A stretch of DNA of 64,000 bases from Enterococcus sp. DIV2402 (GTDB taxonomy: Bacteria; Bacillota; Bacilli; Lactobacillales; Enterococcaceae). The position numbers and the translations under genes are program-made. Position 1 is the stretch's first letter, and the number at the start of each line of letters is the position of its first letter. The DNA is taken from assembly GCF_017426705.2 (NCBI RefSeq), contig NZ_CP147251.1:2888501-2952500 (forward strand), in the 5' to 3' direction. Shown here in pieces: positions 9,566 through 18,391 of this stretch. Below the pieces are notes generated by a model that saw only the letters and a list, made by a program, of their open reading frames with translations, was not told the origin of the DNA and searched no databases.

Positions 9566-10168
9566 ATGAGAAACCCACAACCCAAAGAATGGTGCAGTGA
9601 AGACTATAGTCAACAACGGATTGCTGATTATAAGCCGTTTAATTTTGTCGATGGTGAGGGAGTTCGTAATAGTTTATACGTCAGCGGTTGTCTTTTTGCT
9701 TGTGAAGGTTGCTTCAATAAAGCCGTACAAAATTTCCGCTACGGTACACCGTATACTTTGGAATTAGAAAATCAAATTATTGCAGACCTCTCTCACGATT
9801 ATGTTCAAGGACTTACTTTATTAGGTGGCGAACCTTTTTTAAACACGGCTGTTTGCCTCCAATTAGTTCAACGCGTTCGGGAAACGTTTGGAATGAAAAA
9901 AGATATCTGGAGTTGGTCAGGATATACATTTGAAGAACTTTTGCAAGAAACTGATGATAAATTGGCTCTATTGCAACAAATCGATATTTTAGTTGATGGT
10001 CGTTTTGAATTAAGTAAACGTAATCTCAATTTACAATTTCGTGGTAGCAGTAATCAACGAATTCTTGATGTCCCCAAATCATTAGCAGCTGGTAAAGCAG
10101 TGATTTGGGAAAAATGTATCGATGCCGAACAACAATATGAACAAATTAAAAAGCAAGCGCTCATTTAG
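9566..10168 (+). CDS. nrdG: Anaerobic RNR activating protein (radical SAM)
   Basis: Activase that uses a 4Fe-4S cluster and S-adenosylmethionine to generate the glycyl radical on NrdD. The 200-residue protein carries CLFACEGC, i.e. C42-x3-C46-x2-C49, and the glycine-rich TLLGGEP SAM motif. The downstream position, 12 bases after nrdD, is the usual operon. Its TAG stop overlaps the dinB stop codon from the opposite strand and lies in the stem-loop of a shared terminator. Confidence 0.95.
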   Translation: MRNPQPKEWCSEDYSQQRIADYKPFNFVDGEGVRNSLYVSGCLFACEGCFNKAVQNFRYGTPYTLELENQIIADLSHDYVQGLTLLGGEPFLNTAVCLQLVQRVRETFGMKKDIWSWSGYTFEELLQETDDKLALLQQIDILVDGRFELSKRNLNLQFRGSSNQRILDVPKSLAAGKAVIWEKCIDAEQQYEQIKKQALI

Positions 10169-10181
10169 TGCTTGCTTTTTT
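10148..10181. terminator. Bidirectional terminator shared by nrdG and dinB
   Basis: GCAAGCGCT (153-161 of the 10000 block) pairs with AGTGCTTGC (167-175) with one G-U pair. The stem is flanked by an A-run on the left and a T-run on the right, so it works in both directions. The stop codons of both convergent genes lie inside it. Confidence 0.88.
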
Positions 10182-11304
10182 CATAAGGATCTCCAGTTTC
10201 CCACAGAGGTAACACGATATTTTCATAAGTCAATGGATCCAAGTTAGTGACTGTCACACCTAATAAACGAATCCCCTTTTCAACGCCCAGAATTTCTTCC
10301 CAAATTAAACTAGCTTGCGAAAAAATCTCTTCCTTGCGATAGACGTATTCAAGCAAGGTAACCCGCTTAGTAATCGTGGTATAATCTGCATAGCGAATTT
10401 TCACAACAACCGTCTTGCCGTGTTTTTGTTCTTTTTTTAAGGATTCAGCTACTGCATTCGACAATTGGCGTAATTGAGCTAGACATTCGTCTTCTGTCGC
10501 TAAAGGTTGCCCATAGGTATTTTCTTTGCCTATCGATTTTCGTTCACGTGAAATATTTACCGGTGCATTGTGAATACCACGGACTTTGCGATACAAGGAA
10601 TAACCCATTTTGCCAAAATGCTGCATCAGCTCTGCCTCACTACGTTCATGTAAGTCTGCTCCTGTAAAAATACCTAATTCATGCATTCTAGGAACGGTCT
10701 TTTTCCCGACACCATGAAATTTTTCAATCGGTAATTTTTTTAGAAAAGTAACAGCATCTTGAGGCATTACAACGGTCAAGCCTCGTGGTTTTTCAAAATC
10801 TGAAGCTAATTTGGCTAAAAATTTATTGTAACTGACCCCTGCTGAACAAGTAAGCTGAACTTCTTGCCAAATATCATGCTGAATTAATTTGGCAATTTTA
10901 ATAGCTGATGTACTTTGAATTTTATTTTCAGTCACATCCAAATACGCTTCATCAATCGAAACGATTTCGACTAAATCTGTATAACGGTAAAAAACCGCAC
11001 GCACTTGCCGAGAAATTTCTCGATATTTTTGGTGATTTCCTGGAACAAATAGCGCATGTGGACACAGCTCATACGCTTTTTGCGCACTCATAGCCGAATG
11101 TATGCCATATTGGCGTGCTAAATAATTCGCTGTTGTAACCACACCACGTCCCCCGGTATCACTTGGATGACGAGCAATCACTAACGGATGCTTCGCCAGT
11201 TCCGGTTGGTCACGTTCTTCTACTGATGCAAAAAAAGCATCCATATCAATATGTATAATTTTACGGGATGTATCATTTTTTAATGGAAACTGCAATCCGG
11301 TCAT
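10165..11304 (-). CDS. dinB: DNA polymerase IV (Y family)
   Basis: Translesion polymerase of about 379 residues. The N-terminal catalytic motif IHIDMDAFFASVE supplies the first metal aspartate and SIDEAYLD the DE pair; a helix-hairpin-helix region (KFHGVGKKTVPRM) and little-finger domain follow. A GTG three codons upstream (11313) is an alternative start, but the GAGGTG ribosome binding site is spaced 6 bases from the ATG at 11304. Induction by DNA damage is likely because a LexA-like box sits between the -35 and -10. Convergent with nrdG, with overlapping stops. Confidence 0.94.
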   Translation of the reverse strand: MTGLQFPLKNDTSRKIIHIDMDAFFASVEERDQPELAKHPLVIARHPSDTGGRGVVTTANYLARQYGIHSAMSAQKAYELCPHALFVPGNHQKYREISRQVRAVFYRYTDLVEIVSIDEAYLDVTENKIQSTSAIKIAKLIQHDIWQEVQLTCSAGVSYNKFLAKLASDFEKPRGLTVVMPQDAVTFLKKLPIEKFHGVGKKTVPRMHELGIFTGADLHERSEAELMQHFGKMGYSLYRKVRGIHNAPVNISRERKSIGKENTYGQPLATEDECLAQLRQLSNAVAESLKKEQKHGKTVVVKIRYADYTTITKRVTLLEYVYRKEEIFSQASLIWEEILGVEKGIRLLGVTVTNLDPLTYENIVLPLWETGDPYEKSKH

Positions 11305-11322
11305 CAGGCTCACCTCTCTTCC

Positions 11323-11351
11323 ATTATATACGAACGAACATTCCCCTGCAA
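11323..11351 (-). promoter_or_regulatory. dinB promoter with LexA/DinR-like operator
   Basis: On the minus strand TTGCAG (11351-11346), a 17-base spacer and TATAAT (11328-11323). The plus-strand segment CGAACGAACATTCC (11331-11344), inside the spacer, matches the Gram-positive SOS box CGAACRNRYGTTYC at every position except the first base of the right half (A for G). Location and sequence together indicate LexA repression. Confidence 0.7.
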
Positions 11352-11373
11352 ATATCCTTACGTTGTTTGTTCC

Positions 11374-11405
11374 TAAAAAAATAGCCTAGGCATACCTGCC
11401 TAGAC
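11374..11405 (-). terminator. rsmI terminator
   Basis: CTAGGCA (11386-11392) pairs with TGCCTAG (11397-11403) around a 4-base loop; on the minus strand a run of seven T follows. The rsmI stop codon lies in the stem. Confidence 0.85.
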
Positions 11406-12269
11406 TTCATTTAATCCATGATAATCATTGTACACGACTTGCTTTTTCAAGCTATTTTTCTTGGCAATTTCTTTAATTGCTAGATTTGGTTTCATTCCAT
11501 CAGCAATTAAAGCTTCGACTTGCTCGGTAATGGTTCCAACAATTTCTTCTGCTGGCGCTTCTTCGGTTGCACCGGCAACCATCAAGCAACATTCGCCTTT
11601 GACAGGCGTCTCATCAAGATATTCTTTTAATTCTGCTAAGGTTCCTCGTAAATATTCTTCATGAATTTTGGTCAATTCACGACAAACAACTGCTTGACGA
11701 TTCGGACCAAAAGCTTCCATCATGTTTTCGATAGTTGTTCCTAAACGATACGGCGATTCATAAAAAATCATGGTTGCTTTTTGATACTTGAGTGTTGCCA
11801 GTTCTGCTAGCTGTTCTTTCTTTTTACGTTTTAAAAAGCCATAAAAATAATTTGGCTGTGGCGTCAGTCCAGAAGCAATCAAAGCTGTCAAACCAGCAGT
11901 GGGACCAGGCAAAGCAACCACCGAAATTTCTTCTTCAATACATGCCAACACTAGTTCATGACCAGGATCACTAATCGAGGGCATGCCTGCATCACTAACT
12001 TGCGCGATGGATTTACCCTCTTTTAAATATTCAACTAGTTGGGGAACCCGCTCTTTATAATTATGTTCATGTAAACTTTTTTGCGGTACTGTAATTTCAA
12101 AATGATTCAATAGCTTTTGAGTATTACGAGTGTCTTCACTGGCAATTAAATCCACCGCTTGTAATGTTTTTACACTGCGAAAGGTCATATCTTCTAAATT
12201 GCCAATCGGTGTCGGAACTAAATATAGTATCCCAACTGTCTTATCTTTAAAACTCCGCTGTTTCTTCAA
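11400..12269 (-). CDS. rsmI: 16S rRNA 2'-O-ribose C1402 methyltransferase
   Basis: SAM-dependent tetrapyrrole-methylase-fold enzyme that modifies C1402 of 16S rRNA. Family signatures: LVPTPIGNLEDMTFR near the N-terminus, ASEDTRNTQKLL, VSDAGMPSISDPG and FYESPYR. About 289 residues, the usual length. The start is taken at TTG 12269, because AGGAG lies 8 bases upstream; an in-frame GTG at 12278 overlaps that ribosome binding site. It is the last gene of the dnaX operon but is separated from yabA by a hairpin terminator, so its expression may be reduced. Confidence 0.92.
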   Translation of the reverse strand: MKKQRSFKDKTVGILYLVPTPIGNLEDMTFRSVKTLQAVDLIASEDTRNTQKLLNHFEITVPQKSLHEHNYKERVPQLVEYLKEGKSIAQVSDAGMPSISDPGHELVLACIEEEISVVALPGPTAGLTALIASGLTPQPNYFYGFLKRKKKEQLAELATLKYQKATMIFYESPYRLGTTIENMMEAFGPNRQAVVCRELTKIHEEYLRGTLAELKEYLDETPVKGECCLMVAGATEEAPAEEIVGTITEQVEALIADGMKPNLAIKEIAKKNSLKKQVVYNDYHGLNEV

Positions 12270-12281
12270 CTTGTTCACTCC

Positions 12282-12319
12282 TTAAAATAAAAAGACTGAG
12301 CAAAAATTTCTGCCAGTCT
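12282..12319 (-). terminator. Intercistronic terminator between yabA and rsmI
   Basis: On the minus strand AGACTG (12319-12314) pairs with CAGTCT (12298-12293), with a GCA/TGC inner extension, followed by TTTTTATTTT. It lies only 13 bases before the rsmI start and would lower read-through into rsmI. I see no clear promoter for rsmI after it. Confidence 0.65.
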
Positions 12320-12325
12320 CTTATC

Positions 12326-12691
12326 TTATTTGCCACTTTCGCGATAAATTACTTCTAAACAAAACGCACACGGTTCATCGTGCTCACGTCTTGATCCATA
12401 TAAATCATAACAAACGTGGAAACCTTCTTCGTAAATTTTTTCTAAATTCATGCGTGATTTTGATAATGCCGATGAATTTTCTTGTTTCGCCTTGCCTGAC
12501 GGCTGCTCATTTGCTTGATTTAATTCACGGATATGCTCACGCAAACGCTGATTTTCTAACTCCAGTGTGGCATTTTTTTCCACAACTTCTTGTAGAGAAT
12601 CTTTCATTTCCGCAAGATTTGTTAATAAGTTTTGTAAATCACTCTCAAAATCATTCAATCCATCATATATCGAACGCTTATCCATTGACAT
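12326..12691 (-). CDS. yabA: Replication initiation control protein YabA
   Basis: Binds DnaA and the DnaN sliding clamp and limits re-initiation. The protein has about 121 residues: an N-terminal coiled coil for tetramerisation (about residues 5-60) and a C-terminal zinc domain (HVCYDLYG then EPCAFC). The start at ATG 12691 has AGGTG 6 bases upstream and overlaps ricT by 14 bases, so the two are translationally coupled. A second ATG at 12685 is possible. Confidence 0.9.
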   Translation of the reverse strand: MSMDKRSIYDGLNDFESDLQNLLTNLAEMKDSLQEVVEKNATLELENQRLREHIRELNQANEQPSGKAKQENSSALSKSRMNLEKIYEEGFHVCYDLYGSRREHDEPCAFCLEVIYRESGK

Positions 12692-13508
12692 TAGCTTCAC
12701 CTGCTTTGGCAACTTCTTTTATCTCTTCGTAATCATATTCCACAGGCGTTTCTTTCCCGAATAGTCGTACTTTGATGACACGACTTAATAAGTTTAAGCC
12801 GACTACACGACCTTTGCCGTCGGGGGTTACAATTTCAGTACCAAAATCAGGTAATTCTTTTTTCGCTGCTTCATATTCATCATTTTCATAGTTTAAACAA
12901 CACATTAAACGACCACATAAACCAGAAATCTTTGTTGGATTTAAAGATAAGCCTTGGTCTTTTGCCATTTTAATGGACACTGGGACAAAATCGCCTAAAA
13001 AAGTTGAACAACATAATTGACGACCACAAGGACCAATTCCACCTAAGATTTTTGCTTCATCACGGACGCCGATTTGACGTAATTCAATTCGTGTACGGAA
13101 GATAGCGGCTAAATCTTTGACCAATTCTCTAAAATCAATTCGCCCGTCTGCAGTAAATTGGAATATCATTTTGCTACGATCAAATGTATATTCGACATCG
13201 ACCAATTTCATTTCTAATTTATGCTCACGAATTTTATTTTTACCAATTCGTAAAGCTTCTTTTGCATCTTGTTTATTCTTTTCATCTTGTTGCAACTCAG
13301 AAGCTGTTGCGCGATGGATGATTGGTTTAATGTCATCCGGCAAATCTTCTGCGGCCATCTCTTTATTAGGGATAGCAACAGTCGCTATATATTTCGCTTG
13401 CTGGGATTCCACCAAGACCTTATCGTTATATAAAAATTCAGTTTCACCAGGAGAAAAATAATAGATTCGTCCAGCTTGTCGGTAACGAACACCCACTACT
13501 TTAACCAT
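12678..13508 (-). CDS. ricT: PSP1-domain protein RicT (YaaT), Y-complex subunit
   Basis: Conserved Firmicutes protein that with RicA and RicF forms an Fe-S-containing complex affecting RNase Y activity and mRNA maturation. The 276-residue sequence has the cysteine-rich PSP1 core: GGIGPCGRQLCC and SGLCGRLMCCLNYE, which match the family's cluster ligands. AGGAGGAG precedes the ATG. It lies between holB and yabA as in Bacillus (yaaT). In other low-GC cocci it is often called stage 0 sporulation protein YaaT, although no sporulation is implied here. Confidence 0.93.
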   Translation of the reverse strand: MVKVVGVRYRQAGRIYYFSPGETEFLYNDKVLVESQQAKYIATVAIPNKEMAAEDLPDDIKPIIHRATASELQQDEKNKQDAKEALRIGKNKIREHKLEMKLVDVEYTFDRSKMIFQFTADGRIDFRELVKDLAAIFRTRIELRQIGVRDEAKILGGIGPCGRQLCCSTFLGDFVPVSIKMAKDQGLSLNPTKISGLCGRLMCCLNYENDEYEAAKKELPDFGTEIVTPDGKGRVVGLNLLSRVIKVRLFGKETPVEYDYEEIKEVAKAGEANVNG

Positions 13509-13536
13509 GTGTCTCCTCCTTTCTTATGGACTTATT

Positions 13537-14469
13537 TCAGGTAATGATCCGCAATGCCAACTGTTCAGCGACACCTTGAAAAGAAACATTTGCTTCTAAT
13601 TTTTGTTGAGCTTGTAAAATCAGCTCCAATTCACGATTCAATCCATCTACATGAAGTCCTTGAGTCAAAAATTGGTTGCGCTCACGTTGAAAATAAAACG
13701 ACAATATCGCTAAAACTTGACGTTGTTGTGTTTTTTCTTTTGTGATTGCCAATAATTTTTTCTGTACAAAAACAAAACTTTGAGGATCTTTCTTTCGCAA
13801 GTAGTCAAACCACGTTGAAACAATGTCCTTAGCACCATTAAACCATTCATCTTGAGAGATTTCAACTGCTTTGTCGTAACTATTTGTCAGACTAGCAAGA
13901 AGTTCTGCCGTCTGTTGACCAATTCCATCATTTTGTAATTTTTCACGTAATTTTCCTTTGGGAAGTGGCGAAAAATGAATAATTTGGCAACGTGATTGAA
14001 TGGTTGGCAAAATTCTGCCTAAACTATCCGTCTCTAAGATTGCTAAGAAACTACCAGGTGGCTCTTCTAAAAATTTAAGTAAACTATTCGCTGCACTCGC
14101 ATTCATTTTTTCTGCTTGTTGAATAATAAATACTTGCTGACGTTGCTCAAAACCACTTTTGGAAAACTCCGCTTGTAATTGACGAATTTGATCGACTTTA
14201 ATACTCTGACCATCAGGGGTAATCGTCTGAACATTCGGATGTTCATTCATCTCAATACGCAAACAATTAATACATTGGTTACACGGTTCATTGTCTTGTC
14301 GTTGTTCACAAAAAATGTATTTTGCTAACCATGTACTCATTTCATGTTTGCCGGTCCCATTGTCCCCTTCAAAAAGATAAGCATGAGCCAAACGCTCATG
14401 CTCACCATTTTTTTTCATTTGAGAGTAGACAAGAGGTTGGTATTCGGCTAAAAACTTTCCTTCCTCCAT
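13537..14469 (-). CDS. holB: DNA polymerase III delta' subunit
   Basis: Clamp-loader subunit of 310 residues with an AAA+ fold. It shows a Walker-A-like GDNGTGKHE (about residues 35-43), a zinc module with four cysteines (CEQ...CNQCINC) and an SRC-type sensor region (IQSRCQII). It partners DnaX to load the DnaN clamp. The ATG follows AAGGAGG. It is 11 bases downstream of the pstA-like gene and before ricT, the conserved Firmicutes order without yaaR. Confidence 0.93.
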   Translation of the reverse strand: MEEGKFLAEYQPLVYSQMKKNGEHERLAHAYLFEGDNGTGKHEMSTWLAKYIFCEQRQDNEPCNQCINCLRIEMNEHPNVQTITPDGQSIKVDQIRQLQAEFSKSGFEQRQQVFIIQQAEKMNASAANSLLKFLEEPPGSFLAILETDSLGRILPTIQSRCQIIHFSPLPKGKLREKLQNDGIGQQTAELLASLTNSYDKAVEISQDEWFNGAKDIVSTWFDYLRKKDPQSFVFVQKKLLAITKEKTQQRQVLAILSFYFQRERNQFLTQGLHVDGLNRELELILQAQQKLEANVSFQGVAEQLALRIIT

Positions 14470-14480
14470 ACTAGCCCTCC

Positions 14481-14810
14481 TTAATATTGATGAAAACCTT
14501 CAACTGGTAAAACAAATACGGTTGAGCCACCAACTTCTACTTCAACTGGATATGGAACTTGTCCATCCAATGAAACATCTAAAGACATTGGTGTTGACAC
14601 ATATTGCTTTCTTGATTGGCATGTTTTCTTGATCAATTCTAGTGCTTCATCTACACGTTCATCTTCAATCCCGATAATAAAGGTGCTGTTACCTGCTTTC
14701 AAAAAACCACCTGTTGAAGATAGTTTTGTTGCACGAATATTCGCATCAATAAATTCGTTTGCTAAACGGTTGCTGTCTTTGTCTTGAACGATTGCCATAA
14801 TTAGTTTCAT
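14481..14810 (-). CDS. pstA: Cyclic-di-AMP receptor PstA (DarA/YaaQ), PII-like
   Basis: PII-like signal protein of 109 residues that binds c-di-AMP as a trimer. The family hallmarks are present: the MKLIMAIVQDKD start, a conserved TKLSSTGGFLKAGNSTF loop and IGIEDERVDE. Lies between tmk and holB as in other Firmicutes. AGGAG precedes the ATG. The downstream target is not established in the family. A second candidate c-di-AMP receptor is encoded at 47109-47744. Confidence 0.93.
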   Translation of the reverse strand: MKLIMAIVQDKDSNRLANEFIDANIRATKLSSTGGFLKAGNSTFIIGIEDERVDEALELIKKTCQSRKQYVSTPMSLDVSLDGQVPYPVEVEVGGSTVFVLPVEGFHQY

Positions 14811-14838
14811 GTTCTCATCTCCTTAGTTTTTATGATAA

Positions 14839-15477
14839 TTAAAAATATTGTGGGTAAGCTTCGACAATAGCAGAATAGCTTGTTTCGACCACATCAGGTA
14901 AACTCATACGTGCGTCCACTCGATGAATACGGAATGGATTTTCTTCCGCTAATTTTAAATAAGCGTGACGAACCCTTTGATGAAATTCTAACCCTTCAGA
15001 GTCCAATCGGTCAATTTGGTCGGCTCTGTTTTGTTGAATTCTTCTTAACCCTGAATCAGAATCAATATCTAAATAAAGCGTAAAATCTGGCGTTGTCCCT
15101 TCTGTTGCAAATTCGTTAATTGCAGCAATTTCTTCCATGCCAATCCGACGTCCTGCTCCTTGATAAGCTAATGAACTATCCACAAAACGATCACAGATAA
15201 CAATTTTACCAGCATTTAACGCAGGTAAAATTACTTCAACTAAATGTTGACGGCGAGCCGCTGCATAAAGCAACGCTTCGGTACGTTCATCCATTTCATC
15301 ATGTTCTGGATTGAGGATAATGTGACGAATTTTTTCCGAAATTCGGACACCTCCTGGTTCTCTTGTTTTTACAATACCTTTTTTAGCTATTAACTGTAAA
15401 CGAGGGTACAGTTCATTGATGACGCTGGTTTTACCTGCGCCATCTGGTCCTTCAATTGTTATGAATAATCCATTCAC
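14839..15477 (-). CDS. tmk: Thymidylate kinase
   Basis: Phosphorylates dTMP to dTDP. P-loop EGPDGAGKTS, the DR motif in VICDRFVDSSLAYQGAGR and the LID region are visible. The start is placed at GTG 15477, because GGAGG lies 8 bases upstream and it yields a 212-residue protein beginning MNGLFITIEG, the standard length; an upstream in-frame ATG at 15492 has no ribosome binding site. Part of the dnaX operon. Confidence 0.93.
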   Translation of the reverse strand: MNGLFITIEGPDGAGKTSVINELYPRLQLIAKKGIVKTREPGGVRISEKIRHIILNPEHDEMDERTEALLYAAARRQHLVEVILPALNAGKIVICDRFVDSSLAYQGAGRRIGMEEIAAINEFATEGTTPDFTLYLDIDSDSGLRRIQQNRADQIDRLDSEGLEFHQRVRHAYLKLAEENPFRIHRVDARMSLPDVVETSYSAIVEAYPQYF

Positions 15478-15517
15478 TAGGGTTTCCTCCATCGATTCAT
15501 TTTCTGAATAAACATTT

Positions 15518-16114
15518 CTATAATTCTCTTCTGCCTTCGACCGCTTTTAATAAAGTTACTTCGTCTGCATATTCAATGTCACTACCCACCGATAGCCCAT
15601 GTGCCAGGCGTGTTACTTTGATGCCAGCCGGTTTGATTAAACGAGAAAGATACATCGCAGTTGCTTCTCCTTCAGTCGTTGCATTCGTTGCTAAGATAAC
15701 TTCAGTCACCTCATCGTTATGCAAGCGTTGAATCAAACTGGGAATGTTGATATCTTCTGGTCCGGTTCCTTCCATTGGAGAAAGCACACCATGTAAGACG
15801 TGATATAGACCTCGATACTCGCGCATTTTCTCCAAAGCCATCACATCTTTTGGTTCTTCTACAACCAAAATCGTGCTACGATCACGGGTTGTATCTGAAC
15901 AAATGCTACAAGGATCTTCTTCTGTAATATTCCCACATACACTACAAAAGGTCAAATCACGCTTGACACTTAATAATGATTTTGCAAATTCGTTGACGAC
16001 TTCATCTTTCATATCAATCGTATGAAAAGCCAACCGAGTCGCAGTTTTTTGACCAATCCCTGGTAAATTCATATAACTAGCAATTAATCTTGCAATTGGT
16101 TCTGGATATTGCAC
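15518..16114 (-). CDS. recR: Recombination protein RecR
   Basis: Works with RecO to load RecA at gaps. The 198-residue protein has the helix-hairpin-helix ([14 protein letters not shown]), a four-cysteine zinc finger (CSVCG then CSIC) and a Toprim domain ([12 protein letters not shown]). GTG start at 16114 with GGAG 9 bases upstream. Conserved position directly after ebfC and dnaX. Confidence 0.95.
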   Translation of the reverse strand: MQYPEPIARLIASYMNLPGIGQKTATRLAFHTIDMKDEVVNEFAKSLLSVKRDLTFCSVCGNITEEDPCSICSDTTRDRSTILVVEEPKDVMALEKMREYRGLYHVLHGVLSPMEGTGPEDINIPSLIQRLHNDEVTEVILATNATTEGEATAMYLSRLIKPAGIKVTRLAHGLSVGSDIEYADEVTLLKAVEGRREL

Positions 16115-16132
16115 AAGTCAAGACTCCTTTTT

Positions 16133-16447
16133 TTAGAATCCTGGGATTCCTTTTGTATATTTACCGATTGTTGCTTCGGTTTCTTTTTCAACCTTCGTTA
16201 ATACGTCATTAACTGCCATTACAACTAAATCTTGTAACATTTCAGCATCTTCTGCGTCAATGATTGCTGGATCAATCACGATATCTTTAATTTTGCGGTC
16301 ACCGGTTGCGGTAACTTTTACATAGCCGTTAGTAGCTTCCCCTTTAAATTCTGTGGCATTTAACACTTCTTGTTCTTCTGCCATTTTCTTTTGCATTTTT
16401 TGTACTTGTTTCATCATGCCTTGCATATTTCCCATGCCTCGCATCAT
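16133..16447 (-). CDS. ebfC: Nucleoid-associated protein, YbaB/EbfC family
   Basis: Small DNA-binding dimer of 104 residues with the methionine-rich N-terminus ([20 protein letters not shown]) and the conserved [14 protein letters not shown] segment. Two adjacent ATGs are possible starts, the first taken here with GGAG upstream. It is between dnaX and recR as in nearly all bacteria. Confidence 0.93.
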   Translation of the reverse strand: MMRGMGNMQGMMKQVQKMQKKMAEEQEVLNATEFKGEATNGYVKVTATGDRKIKDIVIDPAIIDAEDAEMLQDLVVMAVNDVLTKVEKETEATIGKYTKGIPGF

Positions 16448-16476
16448 TAGTCATCGCTCCATTTCTCATTTTCTCA

Positions 16477-18198
16477 TTAATCTTCTTCAATTGTTGCTAA
16501 ATCACCAAATAACTCTTGAGCTTTGGTCACTATTGTTTCATCTTCAGGTTCCTCTGGTACTAACGAAATATCCCCTGCTTCTTCAAATACTTCTTCCACT
16601 TCAATTTCGTGATCACTGGATAGAAATTCTTGCCGTAGTTCTGGCCAGCTATCAACCGTAATAAAAATTGGATCCGGTGCATAATCTGGAATCATTCGAC
16701 TCAAATTATTATGCACGGCTAATCCAAATTCTGGGTCGTTCGCAGCTTTTTGACAAATAATTTCATAGTCAAATGCAATCACTAACCCAGTTGGACTAGC
16801 TGCTTTGGGTTCACTTGCACGCAAGATGGCTTTTTGAGTAATCGTCAAACTAGATAGCAAGTCTTCCCAAACCATTTTCACATTCACTAAATTTTGTTTG
16901 GTGGCTTCTTTTAACACACTAAAGACACGCTCTTTGGGAATACGATAGCCATTCATTTGCGGTTTTCGCTTAGGTGCTTTTGGTGTTTCCGGTTGTGCCG
17001 TTACGCCATTTTGCTTGAGTTGCTGTAGTTCTTGTCGTAAGCCTTGCAATTCTTTTTTTAATTGTTGGACTTCTTGATTATCAACGATTGCTTCCGCAGA
17101 GACGACACTAGCTGGTGTACCACCACTGGCTAATTTAACTGTCGCCACTTCTAAATAAATAGTTGGATTTGTCGTAAACCGTACATCATTTTGTGTATCA
17201 TTTAAAATATCAATCCATTGATACAATTGTGGTGGTGCTGTATCTTTCGCAAGTTGCTGAAACTCTTCCGTTAGATACCCCGTTTTTTCGTTTAACAACT
17301 GTGGGGCTTGTTGATAAATCAATAAATCACGACAATAGACTAAAAGATTTTCCAATAAACGTCGAGCTTCTTTACCAGAGGCTAACATGTCACCTAACAT
17401 TTCTAAAGCGCCAGCTACATTGTTTTGTGCACAGTACTGGATAAACTGATCCATCATTTCAAAGGTTAAACTTCCAGTTACCTCCATCGCATTTTGCATT
17501 GTAATTTTACCATCGCTAAAGGAAATTGCTTGGTCTAAAATACTCAATGCATCACGCATACCACCTTCAGCCGAACGAGCAATCACTTGCAACGCCTGAT
17601 CTTCATAATCAATGTTGCTTTCAGCTAAAATATGTGCCAAATGCTCAACAATATCTTCTGTCCGAATTCGTTTAAAATCAAAACGTTGCGTCCGTGAGAT
17701 AATTGTTGCTGGAATTTTATGAGGCTCAGTTGTTGCTAAGATAAAAATCACATTTTTTCGCGGTTCTTCCAACGTTTTTAACAAAGCATTAAACGCACCT
17801 GTCGAAAGCATGTGGACTTCATCGATGATATACACTTTATATTTCGCTTGCGTCGGTGCATAATTTGCCCGATCACGAATAAAGCGAATCTCTTCTACAC
17901 CATTATTACTCGCAGCATCAATTTCAATAACGTCTTCTTGACTACCTGCTGTAATCGAACGACACATTTCACATTCATTACACGGTTCGCCATCTTGACT
18001 GTGCGGACAATTGACTGCTTTGGCAAGAATTTTTGCGGCACTGGTCTTTCCTGTTCCTCGTGGGCCTGTAAATAAATAGGCGTGAGAAATCTGATTTTGG
18101 ATAATCGCATTTTTCAACGTTTGGGTAATCGCTTGTTGCCCGACAACATCGTCAAAGCGTTGCGAACGCCAGACGCGATAAAGTGCTTGATAAGCCAA
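16477..18198 (-). CDS. dnaX: DNA polymerase III subunits gamma/tau
   Basis: Clamp-loader ATPase of 573 residues. Walker A is FTGPRGTGKTSAAK, a zinc module follows (four cysteines between CPHS and CEMC), Walker B IIDEVHM and sensor SRTQRF; the C-terminal third carries the tau-specific domain. No obvious slippery sequence was noticed, consistent with a single product as in other Firmicutes. The start is TTG 18198 with GAGGTGG upstream. First gene of the operon running to rsmI, with a TATAAT at 18234-18239. Confidence 0.94.
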   Translation of the reverse strand: MAYQALYRVWRSQRFDDVVGQQAITQTLKNAIIQNQISHAYLFTGPRGTGKTSAAKILAKAVNCPHSQDGEPCNECEMCRSITAGSQEDVIEIDAASNNGVEEIRFIRDRANYAPTQAKYKVYIIDEVHMLSTGAFNALLKTLEEPRKNVIFILATTEPHKIPATIISRTQRFDFKRIRTEDIVEHLAHILAESNIDYEDQALQVIARSAEGGMRDALSILDQAISFSDGKITMQNAMEVTGSLTFEMMDQFIQYCAQNNVAGALEMLGDMLASGKEARRLLENLLVYCRDLLIYQQAPQLLNEKTGYLTEEFQQLAKDTAPPQLYQWIDILNDTQNDVRFTTNPTIYLEVATVKLASGGTPASVVSAEAIVDNQEVQQLKKELQGLRQELQQLKQNGVTAQPETPKAPKRKPQMNGYRIPKERVFSVLKEATKQNLVNVKMVWEDLLSSLTITQKAILRASEPKAASPTGLVIAFDYEIICQKAANDPEFGLAVHNNLSRMIPDYAPDPIFITVDSWPELRQEFLSSDHEIEVEEVFEEAGDISLVPEEPEDETIVTKAQELFGDLATIEED

Positions 18199-18233
18199 AC
18201 TTGCCCACCTCTTTTCAAAATTCGCTATCTATC

Positions 18234-18239
18234 ATTATA
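18234..18239 (-). promoter_or_regulatory. dnaX operon promoter (-10)
   Basis: TATAAT on the minus strand, 36 bases before the dnaX start. The -35 is weak (TAGTTT with a 17-base spacer). Confidence 0.5.
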
Positions 18240-18330
18240 CGAAACTTTTGTAAAAAAAACTACCAACACGAAGGAACTCTCATTAACTTTTTTTACGACT
18301 TACGGCGGATACAAGAAATAATTCGTCTTG

Positions 18331-18339
18331 TGGTATAAT
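18331..18339 (+). promoter_or_regulatory. Extended -10 promoter of the SPFH operon
   Basis: TGGTATAAT gives an extended -10 (TGN before TATAAT), 52 bases before the first ATG; no good -35 is seen. It does not look like a SigW-type promoter. Confidence 0.55.
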
Positions 18340-18391
18340 TTGGTTATAGATGTTTAATAATAATTTTTAACTCACTAAAGGAGGAAACATC

